From positions 108,895 to 172,894 of the forward strand of contig JACKNX010000008.1 of NCBI GenBank assembly GCA_024234635.1: a DNA stretch of 64,000 nucleotides, written 5' to 3'. Source of the DNA: Pseudomonadales bacterium. GTDB lineage: Bacteria > Pseudomonadota > Gammaproteobacteria > Pseudomonadales > Azotimanducaceae. Positions within the stretch are counted from its first letter, which is position 1. Each line of letters starts with the position of its first letter. Positions 7,638 to 16,078 of the stretch are shown here, in pieces. A model generated the notes under the pieces. It worked only from the letters and a program-made list of their open reading frames with translations, was not told the origin of the DNA and did no database searches. The position numbers and the translations under genes were made by a program.

Positions 7638-8803
7638 GCCTGCTGTCGAAATTCGCAGCCGTGGCGCAGACGCGTGCCGCGCTCGGCGATCACGACCCCA
7701 CCGGCGTGGTCATGGAACGCATGCTGTCCGCCACGCGCGCACTCATCAACGGACGCCCCACGCTGCTCGCGGGCACCAACAACTACCTCGGCATGACGAT
7801 GGAGCCGGCCGCCATCAAGGCGGGACAGGAGGCCCTTGCCGAAGCGGGCACGGGTACCACCGGTTCGCGCAATGCCAACGGCACGCACCGCGCGCACAAG
7901 CTGCTGGAGGAGGAACTTGCCGCCTTTTACGGCTATCCCCACGCCATGGTGTTCACGACCGGTTATGGCGCCAACCTGGCGGTAATGAGCGCGCTGCTGG
8001 ATGCCGGCGACGCAGTGCTGCTGGACGCCCACGCGCATGCCAGCCTGTTCGACGGCGCAAAAATGACCCGGGCGGATACCTACACGTTCCGGCACAACGA
8101 TGTCGACAGTCTCGACAAGCGGTTGCGACGTCTCGGTGAACAGGCAGCCAGCACACTGGTCATCGTCGAAGGGTTGTACAGCGTCACCGGCGACCTTGCG
8201 CCACTGGCCGACATCGACGCGGTTACGCACGCGCACGGCGCCATGCTGCTGGTCGACGAAGCCCATTCCCTGGGAGTCATTGGTGAAGGCGGTCGCGGCG
8301 TGGTCGAGTCTGCCGGCATTCTGGACACCGTGGACTTTGTCGTCGGCACGTTCAGCAAGTCACTCGGCACCGTCGGCGGCTTTTGCGTGAGCCGACACGC
8401 GGAACTCGGCCTGTTCCGCTACGCCAGTCGCCCGTACATTTTCACTGCCTCCCCAAGTCCGGCCACCATCGCCAGCACGCGGGTGGCGCTTGCCATGCTG
8501 CGCGATCAACCGGAGCGCCGCGTGCATCTGCAGCGACTGTGCGCACGCCTGCGCGCCGGCATGGCACAGCTCGGGCTACCCGTGAACGAGGTGCCGACGC
8601 CGGTGGCCTGCGTGCCACTTCCCAATCGGGAAAAGGCCCTCGATACCTGGCAGCGCCTGCTCGACAACGGGCTCTATGTCAACGTGATGCTGCCACCGGC
8701 GACACCCGGCAACGAGGCGATGCTGCGCGTCAGTATCGGCGCAGCGTACACGGAAGCGGATGTGGACGAGATCGTGCTGAAACTTGGCGAGGTACTGGAC
8801 TGA
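7634..8803 (+). CDS. spt: serine palmitoyltransferase (PLP-dependent alpha-oxoamine synthase)
   Basis: 389 residues, start overlapping the acpR stop by 4 nt. Alpha-oxoamine synthase features: 'TGSRNANGTHRAHKLLEEELA', the PLP-anchoring aspartate motif VDEAHSLGVIGEGGRGV, and the Schiff-base lysine Lys242 in TFSKSLGTVGG. The family includes AONS, KBL, ALAS and SPT. The flanking dedicated ACP, acyl-ACP ligase and ceramide genes favour SPT, which condenses L-serine with the acyl-thioester to 3-ketosphinganine, the first committed sphingolipid step. 8-amino-7-oxononanoate synthase is unlikely because no biotin genes are near. Confidence 0.88.
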   Translation: MSLLSKFAAVAQTRAALGDHDPTGVVMERMLSATRALINGRPTLLAGTNNYLGMTMEPAAIKAGQEALAEAGTGTTGSRNANGTHRAHKLLEEELAAFYGYPHAMVFTTGYGANLAVMSALLDAGDAVLLDAHAHASLFDGAKMTRADTYTFRHNDVDSLDKRLRRLGEQAASTLVIVEGLYSVTGDLAPLADIDAVTHAHGAMLLVDEAHSLGVIGEGGRGVVESAGILDTVDFVVGTFSKSLGTVGGFCVSRHAELGLFRYASRPYIFTASPSPATIASTRVALAMLRDQPERRVHLQRLCARLRAGMAQLGLPVNEVPTPVACVPLPNREKALDTWQRLLDNGLYVNVMLPPATPGNEAMLRVSIGAAYTEADVDEIVLKLGEVLD

Positions 8804-8825
8804 CAGGCTGACACACGCCAGCCTG
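8804..8825. terminator. hairpin between convergent genes
   Basis: Inverted repeat CAGGCTG / CAGCCTG with an 8-nt loop immediately after the spt stop and before the stop of the facing gene. Likely a bidirectional terminator; the stem is short and lacks a T-tract. Confidence 0.4.
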
Positions 8826-8832
8826 CCGCCAG

Positions 8833-9684
8833 TCAACGGAAGCCACCAGCCCGATACAGCCGCCACACGTACCCCCAACCGAAGATGAGCGGCCAGCGCC
8901 GCGCCCGTTCGCTGGGTTCGATCCGCACGCCCGACTGGCGCCCCACCTTCCAGGCGAGGTAATCGATGGGATCCTCGAACGTCAGTACGGACTTCAACAA
9001 CCGGGCGATGGACAGCGTCTTGCCGGCGAGCTGGCGACCCCGCCACACAAGCGCCTCGACACGCGCCGAATGCCGCCGCAGCCCGGCGTCGGCGAAATAA
9101 CGCTGCAACAGGCTGTCATAGTAGTGACTGTCGGTGTGATAAACGGAGGCAATACGAGCCTCCGACTCAGAGCGCATTTCCGCGCCATAGGTCAGCTTGA
9201 ACGCCTGCACCCAGAACGCCGGGGATGGTGGAGTCCGGTCGGACGGCCAGCAACGCGCCACCGCCATTACGAGGCGTCTCGCCGCCTGCTCCCGTATCGC
9301 CGCGCAACGCCCGCGAATGCTGGCATCCCGCGCGTACAACACCGGCGCGGGCTGGGCAAAACGCGCCCAGAAGTACGGATGGAAGTCGCCGCAGACCGCG
9401 CGTTCAAGCTGGCGCGTGGTGAGAATGGTGACTTTGGCGCTGGCCTCACCGGAGCGCATCACCACCACGGTCGGCGGCAACACGCGACCTGGCAGGTACT
9501 TCAGGCCCGGTGGGTACGCTGACAGGAGCACATAGAAATCCGGGATGGTGTCGCGCCGGCCGCGACGGTACGAGCCGTACAGGAAGATGGCGTCCACGCG
9601 CTCACCAAAGCGCTGCTGCACCGTGTCCAGCAGCGGTTCGAGTTCAGGCCAGCGGGTCGCGTCGGCAGGGGCCAGTTCAGGCAT
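8833..9684 (-). CDS. nucleotidyltransferase-fold protein of the sphingolipid locus (atypical)
   Basis: About 283 residues from ATG 9684, which overlaps the upstream CDP-alcohol gene by 8 nt; ATGs at 9714 and 9741 are alternatives. Near the N-terminus is a pol-beta-type signature LYGSYRRGRRD (Gly37-Ser38), followed by PDFY, where the family normally has D-x-D or D-x-E. The second acidic residue is a tyrosine (Tyr51), so catalysis may be altered or lost. The remainder is alpha-helical with no motif I recognise. Coupling to the CDP-alcohol phosphotransferase suggests a head-group role or regulation of that enzyme. Function unproven. Confidence 0.65.
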   Translation of the reverse strand: MPELAPADATRWPELEPLLDTVQQRFGERVDAIFLYGSYRRGRRDTIPDFYVLLSAYPPGLKYLPGRVLPPTVVVMRSGEASAKVTILTTRQLERAVCGDFHPYFWARFAQPAPVLYARDASIRGRCAAIREQAARRLVMAVARCWPSDRTPPSPAFWVQAFKLTYGAEMRSESEARIASVYHTDSHYYDSLLQRYFADAGLRRHSARVEALVWRGRQLAGKTLSIARLLKSVLTFEDPIDYLAWKVGRQSGVRIEPSERARRWPLIFGWGYVWRLYRAGGFR

Positions 9685-10840
9685 ACGCGCCACGGGTAGC
9701 TGAGAAGGTCGCATAGGCGCGCGGATAGCGCGTGCGCGCATCCGGTTCAGCCAGCCAGGATTGCAACGGTCCGCGACGCACGCGCTCGATTACCGCCCAG
9801 AGCAGACGCAGGATCAGTATGCCAGTGGATACCACCGTCCAGGCCGCGACCAGGACAAAGCCGGCGTCCGGTGCGCCAGCCGCCCAGCCCAGTGTCAGCA
9901 GCACAAGGCAGGGATTGCGACGCGCGGTGATGAGGCGGAACCAGGCATCAAACGGCCGCCAGGCGAACAGGCTGATAGGGCCCAGCAGGTGAAAAGCCCC
10001 CTCCGCGACACGGCCGCCCACATAGCCGGCCACGATGGCCAGCATCATCTCACTCGCATCCATGTCGAACGGCCCCGTCCAGTCGGCCAGCGACAGGCCC
10101 CAGCACCAGTACCAGAACGGCGGATGCAGGAGATCGATGCCGTGGTCGAAAAGATGTCCGAACTGGCTGGACTGCACCGTCACTCTCGCCAGTTTGCCGT
10201 CGACGGTGTCGAGCCAGGTCATGATCCAGCCGCTCACCAGGCCAGCGACGTAGTTGCCCTGCAAAAACGCCCAGCAGGCGAACAGCATCAGCAGAAAACC
10301 GATAAGCGTGACCATGTTCGGGGTGAGCCCGAGACTGGCGGCCACGCGCACGCCGACTCGCGCCGGCCGAGGCCACCACCATTTCGTGACAAAATCCGTC
10401 ACGCCCTTGTACGCGGCTCCGTACAGACGACTCTCCAGTGCATCCCTGTCCCCGGGTGTGACGCGCGCAACCAGTGGTGGCTCCGCCTTGCGCAGATCGC
10501 CTTCGAACGCATCGAGATCAGCAACGCCCAGACGCGCCAGCCCCACGTCCTGACCGGCCATCGCCGCAAGTGCGTCGTCGACCCGGGAACCGGGCACACT
10601 CGCCGCCACTGGCTGCCCGTCCAGCACCAGCAGCCCGTCCAGTGATACCAGGCTCTTCAGACCCCGCAGCTCGATGACATACTCCGCATCGACGATCAGC
10701 GCCCGCTCGCAGGCCGCGAGTTCCACGAGCGAGCCAGCCTCACCCATACCAAGTGATGCAAACTGGCGACGGAAACGTGTTGCGCCATCCAGCCCCCACA
10801 GGCGGACAGCTCCCTCGCCCAACAACCAGGCTCTGTTCAT
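9677..10840 (-). CDS. CDP-alcohol phosphatidyltransferase with N-terminal extra domain
   Basis: About 387 residues from ATG 10840. The C-terminal membrane half holds the complete CDP-alcohol phosphotransferase motif: Asp211, Asp214-Gly215, Ala218-Arg219, Gly228, Asp232 and Asp236, between several membrane helices. Residues 1-150 form a soluble domain that looks like a degenerate nucleotidyltransferase, comparable to the cytidylyltransferase-phosphotransferase fusions known for inositol lipids, but I see no intact GxGxR loop. The enzyme should transfer a phospho-alcohol from a CDP carrier to a lipid or polar acceptor in the inner membrane. In this locus a ceramide head-group step is the natural inference. 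It starts divergently from the phosphoesterase gene. Confidence 0.82.
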   Translation of the reverse strand: MNRAWLLGEGAVRLWGLDGATRFRRQFASLGMGEAGSLVELAACERALIVDAEYVIELRGLKSLVSLDGLLVLDGQPVAASVPGSRVDDALAAMAGQDVGLARLGVADLDAFEGDLRKAEPPLVARVTPGDRDALESRLYGAAYKGVTDFVTKWWWPRPARVGVRVAASLGLTPNMVTLIGFLLMLFACWAFLQGNYVAGLVSGWIMTWLDTVDGKLARVTVQSSQFGHLFDHGIDLLHPPFWYWCWGLSLADWTGPFDMDASEMMLAIVAGYVGGRVAEGAFHLLGPISLFAWRPFDAWFRLITARRNPCLVLLTLGWAAGAPDAGFVLVAAWTVVSTGILILRLLWAVIERVRRGPLQSWLAEPDARTRYPRAYATFSATRGAYA

Positions 10841-10956
10841 GATGGCCGCGCGCTCCCCGGCACCGGTTCCACGAGGGCGCGGATTATAACCGCAGCCCGG
10901 ACCTTGCGGCTGGTAGACTGCCCGCAACGCAATCCGAATGCTGCCCTGCCGCGTCA

Positions 10957-11832
10957 ATGCGCCTGATTCACCTCACCGATCCGCACCTCAGCTCGCTGGC
11001 CGACACACACCTTGCCGGGCTGCGCGGCAAACAATGGCTCGGCTACCAGAGCTGGTGGCGACGGCGGCGGCACGTGCACCAGCGGACACGCCTCGATCAA
11101 GTCACCAACGCCGTTCTTGCCCTTCAGCCGGATCGCCTGTGCATTACGGGCGACCTGGTGCACATCGGCCTCGAGACGGAACACCAGCAGGCTCGTGAAT
11201 GGCTCGAGCAACTGGGCGATCCGGCTCGAATCAGCCTGTCGCCCGGCAACCACGATCTGTACACGGCCCGTGCCTGGTCAAGCGCGCGGCGCCTTTGGTC
11301 CCCCTGGTTGCCAGCCTGCGCACCAACAGCGGATAGCCGCGACGCCTTCCCGCACTGTGCGAACTGCGCCGGCGTCGCCATCGTTACCGCCCACTCCTCA
11401 CCACCTGTGCCGTGGTACAGCGCTCAGGGGGAATTGGGCCGGGCCCAGCGGGAACGCCTGCATGGCCTTGCGCGCAGCCTCTCCCACGGCCCCCGGATAC
11501 TGTTGATCCACCATCCCGTCGTACCGCCCGCGGCGTATGGGCAACTGCCCGCCCGCAAGGCGCTGCGCGACGCCGGGAAAGCCGCGGACACCTTTGCCGC
11601 GTACGACGTCATCCTGCACGGCCACATTCACCACAACCACACCTACGGGCTCGGTGCGTCGCGCGTGTTCTGCACCGCCTCGGCCTCCGCACCGGACGCC
11701 AGCTTCAGGGTTTTCGACTTTGCGCACGACCCGGCATCCGGTCACTGGCAGGCGTGCATGACCCTGCACACCCTGCGGGGCAATGCCTTCGAAGCAACGA
11801 CGCAGACGACCTGGACGATCACTCGCGACTGA
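10957..11832 (+). CDS. calcineurin-like metallophosphoesterase
   Basis: 291 residues with the full two-metal set in order: DPHL (D-x-H), TGDLVH, PGNHD, LIHHPVV and HGHIHHNH. No signal peptide, so cytoplasmic. The family includes CpdA-type phosphodiesterases, UDP-diacylglucosamine hydrolases and phospholipid phosphatases. Its place between the CDP-alcohol transferase and the LptFG-like genes suggests removal of a phosphate or nucleotide from a sphingolipid intermediate, but this is inference. Its 3' end overlaps the facing lptG-like gene by 14 nt. Confidence 0.82.
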   Translation: MRLIHLTDPHLSSLADTHLAGLRGKQWLGYQSWWRRRRHVHQRTRLDQVTNAVLALQPDRLCITGDLVHIGLETEHQQAREWLEQLGDPARISLSPGNHDLYTARAWSSARRLWSPWLPACAPTADSRDAFPHCANCAGVAIVTAHSSPPVPWYSAQGELGRAQRERLHGLARSLSHGPRILLIHHPVVPPAAYGQLPARKALRDAGKAADTFAAYDVILHGHIHHNHTYGLGASRVFCTASASAPDASFRVFDFAHDPASGHWQACMTLHTLRGNAFEATTQTTWTITRD

Positions 11833-12874
11833 GAATCAGCCATACCGCCACGCCCAGCGCCACCAGGTCTGGCAACAGGCCAGTCAACGGAGGTGACAGG
11901 CGGTACAACAAGGCGAGCTGGGTAAGCAATCGTTCCAGAAGGTAGAAGCCGATCCCCACGGCGCCACCGATCGCAATGCGCGCGCCGAGCGAGAGACTGC
12001 GTGTGGAACCCACCACCACCGGCAAGCCCAGAAGCCCCATCGCGACCAGGCCGAGCGGCAGGCTCAACATCTGCCACAGGAGCACCTCGTACCGATGTGC
12101 GTCCAGGTCGTTGCCGTGCAGGTGGCGGATATAGGCGATCAGGTCCAGCGGCGCCAACGCGTAGTCCGCATTGATGAGCGTGTAGATCTGATCGGCATCA
12201 AAATCCGGTTCGAGCGGCAGCACCGCCACCTGTTCCACGATCGGTGTATCACCATCGAGGCGCACGCGCGTAACGTTGCGCAACAACCATTCCCTGGGCG
12301 CCAGCACGTCGGCACTCGCGGCTCGCTGAATCTCCCGGACGAGTCCCTTGTCGTCCAGCAGATAGACATCCACATCCACCGGCTGACGGCCGAACGCCAC
12401 GCCGCCCACGCGCAGCAGCCGGTCGCCGCCACGGGTCCAGTAAGCCGCATCGTCCCGGGAGCTCGAGGCATAGACCGCGGAACGCAGATCCGAGGCAACC
12501 CCCTCCAGCACCGGTACAAGCCACTGCTGCGCCGCGAGCACCACCGCGCCGATTACGAACGTCATCAACATTACGGGACGGGCGATGCGCAGCAGCGACC
12601 AGCCGCTCGTACGCAACACACCCAGCTCCAGGTCACGTGCGAGGCCGCCATACCCCACAATGGCCCCAAGCAGGCAGGTCACCGGCAGGAGGTCGATCAG
12701 CAGACGCGGCAGGTGCAGAGCGGCCACACGCAGCGCGTCGTTGGACGAATAAGACCCTTTGCCGACATCCTCCAGCTGCTCCGCCAGCTCCAGAAAGCCG
12801 AACAGCCCCATCAGCAGCAGCACCACGGGAATACCGCCGCGCAACAGGGCAACGAACAGGTAGCGATCGAGCAT
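11819..12874 (-). CDS. LptG-like permease (LptF/LptG family) in sphingolipid locus
   Basis: About 351 residues, starting MLDRYLFVALLRGGIPVV at ATG 12874, 1 nt after the stop of the lptF-like gene. It has the YjgP/YjgQ layout: three N-terminal membrane helices, a periplasmic domain of about 150 residues, and three C-terminal helices including 'LPLGLVAMGLLGLPVV'. LptF and LptG form the membrane core of the LptB2FG transporter that extracts lipopolysaccharide from the inner membrane. No lptB or lptC is nearby. Being embedded among ceramide genes, this pair is more likely a paralogue for sphingolipid than the housekeeping set. That is inference. Confidence 0.85.
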   Translation of the reverse strand: MLDRYLFVALLRGGIPVVLLLMGLFGFLELAEQLEDVGKGSYSSNDALRVAALHLPRLLIDLLPVTCLLGAIVGYGGLARDLELGVLRTSGWSLLRIARPVMLMTFVIGAVVLAAQQWLVPVLEGVASDLRSAVYASSSRDDAAYWTRGGDRLLRVGGVAFGRQPVDVDVYLLDDKGLVREIQRAASADVLAPREWLLRNVTRVRLDGDTPIVEQVAVLPLEPDFDADQIYTLINADYALAPLDLIAYIRHLHGNDLDAHRYEVLLWQMLSLPLGLVAMGLLGLPVVVGSTRSLSLGARIAIGGAVGIGFYLLERLLTQLALLYRLSPPLTGLLPDLVALGVAVWLILSRE

Positions 12875-12875
12875 C

Positions 12876-13937
12876 TCAGACTCCCGTGCGTCGCTGGGCG
12901 ACAAGCACGCCAACGAGCAGCACGGCCAACGCCAGCGGCGCCCACCACAAATGGGAAGCAACGCCCTGTTCCACCGCGCTGCGCGCCATGCCGATGGCGT
13001 TGAAGTACAGGGCATACAACACCACGGCAATGAGAATGCGGGCATACCGACCACTGCGCGGCCGCGTGCGGGACAACGGCAACGCCACCGCGGCCAGCAG
13101 CAGCGTCGAAACGCCGTTGGAGAGCCGCCACTGGAGCTCAGCGCGTTCTTCGTTGCCCTCACGGGACAGCAACTGCCCGGTCGACGCGGATTTCACCCGA
13201 TAGTCCCGCGGTTTTTCCTTCAGTCCCGGCACAACAAGCGCGAGCTCGCCAAGCCGCGCCACCACCTGTTCGCCATCCGGTCCACGCCGGTAGATCAGTG
13301 CATCGGCCAGGGTCAGTTGCCAGTCGGTGCTGTCCGCCGCGGGCTGGATGTCGCCATGCGCGGCGGAGATGACCTCCAGATCGTCACCACCTTCCCCCCG
13401 CAGAAAAACGGCATCCAGACGTCCGGTAGCCGCTTCCCGCCTGCCGATGAAGACTGTGCGTCCCTGGTCCGCGAGCACATGGAACTGTCCTGCCGGCAGA
13501 CGGGCCAGATCGGTTTCCGCTTCCGCCTGGGCCTCGCTGGCGTACAGCTCGGCGTAGGCCCATGGCCGCGCGTACAGCGAGAGCAGCAGCGTGCATAGCG
13601 CAATCACGGTGGCAAGCAGCATCGCAGGCAGCATGAGGCGGGTTTCGGCAACACCTCCGGCACGAAAGGCCACCACCTCCCAGTCCGAATACAAGCGGCC
13701 CAGACCGACGATGCAGCCGATATACAGGGCGATCGGCAACAGGACTTCCAGCGCGATGACGGTCTTCAGGGCGGCCAGCCGCATCACGGCCTGCGCGCTC
13801 AGCAGCCCCTCGTTCGCTTCACCGAGAAATCGCGCCAGACTGTAGGCAACGAATACACCCACCAGCAGCACGACCACACCCAGGAACGGCCGGCCGACGG
13901 CGCCGGCGACATAGCGGTCAACAATGGTGGGCTGGAT
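12876..13937 (-). CDS. LptF-like permease, apparent non-standard start codon (ATC)
   Basis: The protein shows the LptF fold: N-terminal amphipathic start 'IVDRYVAGAVGRPFLG', helix 'VVVLLVGVFVAYSLARFL', a large periplasmic domain and three terminal helices. The first standard start codon in frame is GTG at 13877, but it falls inside the first membrane helix and would remove the conserved RY segment. A perfect GGAGG (13943-13947) lies 5 nt before an ATC codon at 13935-13937, giving a 353-residue protein of normal length. This looks like an ATG changed to ATC, a rare start, or a sequence error. Coupled to the lptG-like gene by a 1-nt gap. Confidence 0.8.
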   Translation of the reverse strand: MQPTIVDRYVAGAVGRPFLGVVVLLVGVFVAYSLARFLGEANEGLLSAQAVMRLAALKTVIALEVLLPIALYIGCIVGLGRLYSDWEVVAFRAGGVAETRLMLPAMLLATVIALCTLLLSLYARPWAYAELYASEAQAEAETDLARLPAGQFHVLADQGRTVFIGRREAATGRLDAVFLRGEGGDDLEVISAAHGDIQPAADSTDWQLTLADALIYRRGPDGEQVVARLGELALVVPGLKEKPRDYRVKSASTGQLLSREGNEERAELQWRLSNGVSTLLLAAVALPLSRTRPRSGRYARILIAVVLYALYFNAIGMARSAVEQGVASHLWWAPLALAVLLVGVLVAQRRTGV

Positions 13938-14035
13938 AACAACCTCCGTAGTCGCCGCGGTGGCGACGTCCCGCCGGCATGTGCGCGCGGCAGTGGATGG
14001 TATGATGCCCGACCCGATTCGTCAGTCGAAGTCCA

Positions 14036-14638
14036 TTGTTCGCGTCGTTCGTGCCACGCCCCATCGTCCGCCATCCGATCACCCTTGGCCTCGTCTGCTG
14101 GCTAAGCGTGTCCGTTGCCGGTGCGATCGCCGCCGATGCCGCCCCGGCAGTCGATACCCCCATCCACATCCGCGCCGACAAAGCCTGGGAGGAAGGCGAC
14201 GTACTCTATCTTTCCGGCGCCTTCCACATGCATACCGCCGACTGGGACGTGCGCTCCGATCAGGCGGAAGTGCACGGCAATCTGGAGTCACCGGATGAGA
14301 TCATCGGCATCGGGGCGCCCGCGACCATCCGCGTGCGCAGCGACAGCGATGGCACCGAGGGCCTGGGCCAGGCGGAACGCATCGTGTACCGCTACGCGGG
14401 CAAACTGCTCGAGCTGCGGGGCAACGCCTCGCTGGAACTGGACAAGGTGAGCGTGAAGAGCGCCGCGATCGTCTGGGATGTCGCCAACAAAAGGCTGGTT
14501 TCCACTGGCGATCAGGGCGTGGAGTTTGTCCTGCACCAGGTCAGGAGCGTCGGGGCGGCGTCAGCCGAAGCGCCCTCCGCGGACACCACCGCGCCGTCCC
14601 GGACGACGGCAGGCGATGTGCCGCCAACGACGGACTGA
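14036..14638 (+). CDS. LptA-like periplasmic lipid-bridge protein
   Basis: About 200 residues from a TTG start (GTG 14051 is the alternative; no ATG is available after the upstream stop). A signal peptide (ITLGLVCWLSVSVAGAIAADA) precedes an OstA/LptA-type beta-strand region beginning 'PIHIRADKAWEEGDVLYLSG', with repeating 'A..V.Y' and 'L.G.A.LE' strands up to about residue 165. A Thr/Ser/Ala-rich tail follows. LptA proteins polymerise in the periplasm to carry lipid to the outer membrane. Divergent from the lptF-like gene by about 98 nt; a TATGAT hexamer at 14001-14006 may be its -10 element. LptC-type function is an alternative. Confidence 0.7.
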   Translation: MFASFVPRPIVRHPITLGLVCWLSVSVAGAIAADAAPAVDTPIHIRADKAWEEGDVLYLSGAFHMHTADWDVRSDQAEVHGNLESPDEIIGIGAPATIRVRSDSDGTEGLGQAERIVYRYAGKLLELRGNASLELDKVSVKSAAIVWDVANKRLVSTGDQGVEFVLHQVRSVGAASAEAPSADTTAPSRTTAGDVPPTTD

Positions 14639-14639
14639 A

Positions 14640-15077
14640 TCAGTCGACGGCGCGCCAATTGGCCCGCAGGTGCGCAAGCAATGCCTGGCGCAACTCCCCG
14701 TCCGGCGTCACGCCAGCGCCGAGCTGCGGTACAGCCGGCCAGCCGGCATCGGGAAACTCGACCCCCTGGAACGATGGTGTCTTCGCATACCTCGGCAGCA
14801 CGTGATAGTGCACGTGCGGGTCGACCATCATCAGCATCAGGTAGTTGATCCGGTCGTACCCGAACGCCCGCGACAGCATGGCTTCGACGCAACGTACCAT
14901 CTGGGCCTGCGCCACAAATGCCTCGTCGCTGATTCGGGAAAAAGCAGTCACCGGTTCGTTGCAGGCAAGAACCAGGGCACCCAGGGTCGCCTGCTGCGGG
15001 CGCAGCACCACCGTCCAGTGCGCACCTTCGTGAATCACCGTGTCCGGGTAGCCGAACTTGACCAGGGTGGCATGCAT
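14640..15077 (-). CDS. HIT-family hydrolase/nucleotidyl protein
   Basis: About 145 residues from ATG 15077 (MHATLVKFGYPDT). The HIT triad is intact: His88-Val-His90-Tyr-His92. Family members hydrolyse or transfer nucleotides (AMP-lysine, Ap4A, NDP-sugars). It follows the GT-A nucleotidyltransferase gene by 13 nt on the same strand, so it may act on a nucleotide-activated head-group intermediate. Specificity unknown. Confidence 0.88.
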   Translation of the reverse strand: MHATLVKFGYPDTVIHEGAHWTVVLRPQQATLGALVLACNEPVTAFSRISDEAFVAQAQMVRCVEAMLSRAFGYDRINYLMLMMVDPHVHYHVLPRYAKTPSFQGVEFPDAGWPAVPQLGAGVTPDGELRQALLAHLRANWRAVD

Positions 15078-15090
15078 CACGGGCCCCCGC

Positions 15091-15861
15091 TCATCCGGCC
15101 GTGACGGCCAGTGGTTCCGGCAGCTCCGCTGTTTCACGCCACCATCCCGGCACCACCCGGGCAGCGTGCGCAAGATCCTTCGGATCGTCGATCTCGCACC
15201 AGCCCAATCCACCCGTACTGACCGTGCCGACGTAACCCTGTGCCGCCAGCTCGTCGATGGCGGACAGGTACCAGCGCTTCAGCGTGGACTCGTTTTCCAT
15301 CATGGATTCCAGTTGCCGCCGGAACAACGCGGCACCGATGTCGGAGAAACGGATCATGCCGATGGACTCGCCGCTCACCGCATTCACGTCCAGACGCTTG
15401 TCGACGCGCACCAGCCGGTCACCATCGACGATGACCTTCATATCGTCCGCGTCATAGCCGGACTTGACGTTGGTGACGAGGGTGATCGGATACTTGGACG
15501 GCGCTGCCAGCAGGCGACGGAATATTCCCGCTTCGAACATCGTATCGCCATTCACCACCACGAAGGGCACATGCATTTCATGCCGTGCCACCCAGCATGT
15601 ACCTAAATTGTCGGACAGCGCGTAGAACGGGTTGTGGCTGACCCGCACCGGCAGATCGGTACAGGCGGCCGCGATGGCACGCACCTGGGGAGCCTGAAAG
15701 CCGGCCACCACCACCACTTCGTTCGCCCCCCCGGCGTGCAGCGCCTTGAGCTGCCACTCCAGGGCGGAGCGTTCACCCAGTTGTAACGCACACTTGGGAC
15801 AATTCTCGGTGTAAGGCAGAAGACGACGCCCCTGCCCCGCGCTGAGGATGATGACTTTCAT
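15091..15861 (-). CDS. GT-A nucleotidyltransferase (candidate CTP-dependent head-group activator)
   Basis: About 256 residues from ATG 15861. The N-terminus MKVIILSAGQGRRLLPYTEN then PK is the NTP-binding loop G-x-G-x-R-L-x-P-x-T plus PK of sugar-phosphate and choline-phosphate cytidylyltransferases; 'VVVNGDTMF' supplies the metal-binding aspartate. In Caulobacter a nucleotidyltransferase (CpgD) makes CDP-glycerate for ceramide diphosphoglycerate; this gene is a candidate for an equivalent step here, but a sugar nucleotidyltransferase is equally allowed by sequence. The 217 nt upstream hold two small inverted repeats and no gene. Confidence 0.78.
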   Translation of the reverse strand: MKVIILSAGQGRRLLPYTENCPKCALQLGERSALEWQLKALHAGGANEVVVVAGFQAPQVRAIAAACTDLPVRVSHNPFYALSDNLGTCWVARHEMHVPFVVVNGDTMFEAGIFRRLLAAPSKYPITLVTNVKSGYDADDMKVIVDGDRLVRVDKRLDVNAVSGESIGMIRFSDIGAALFRRQLESMMENESTLKRWYLSAIDELAAQGYVGTVSTGGLGWCEIDDPKDLAHAARVVPGWWRETAELPEPLAVTAG

Positions 15862-15975
15862 GTTCAGTTTTCCGGCGAACCCAACACGGCGTCTCCCGAA
15901 CCCCCCGTCCGGCGGACGCCTACCCCCATGTGGATCGATCCTCCGATCCAGCCGATGTCGTGCAACCCCGCTCAT

Positions 15976-15996
15976 CGCGCGTCACAAGGACGCGCG
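15976..15996 (-). terminator. hairpin downstream of the hydroxylase gene
   Basis: Inverted repeat CGCGCGTC / GACGCGCG with loop ACAAG, in the gap between the hydroxylase gene (ends 16079) and the nucleotidyltransferase gene (starts 15861). It may separate two minus-strand transcription units. A weaker repeat TGGATCG / CGATCCA lies at 15931-15950. Confidence 0.45.
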
Positions 15997-16078
15997 CCCG
16001 CTTCATGCGGCTTCTCCCGGGCAGCGAAGCTACCATACCTTCAGGCATTTACCCAGACAGCCAGGACCGCGCGCCATG

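Noticed and set aside
13877..13877. GTG as start of the LptF-like gene
   Set aside because: Falls inside the first membrane helix, lacks a ribosome binding site and drops conserved residues.
14036..14638. Assigning the periplasmic protein as housekeeping LptA or LptC by name
   Set aside because: Fold-level resemblance only, no lptB/rpoN neighbourhood, so no gene symbol given.
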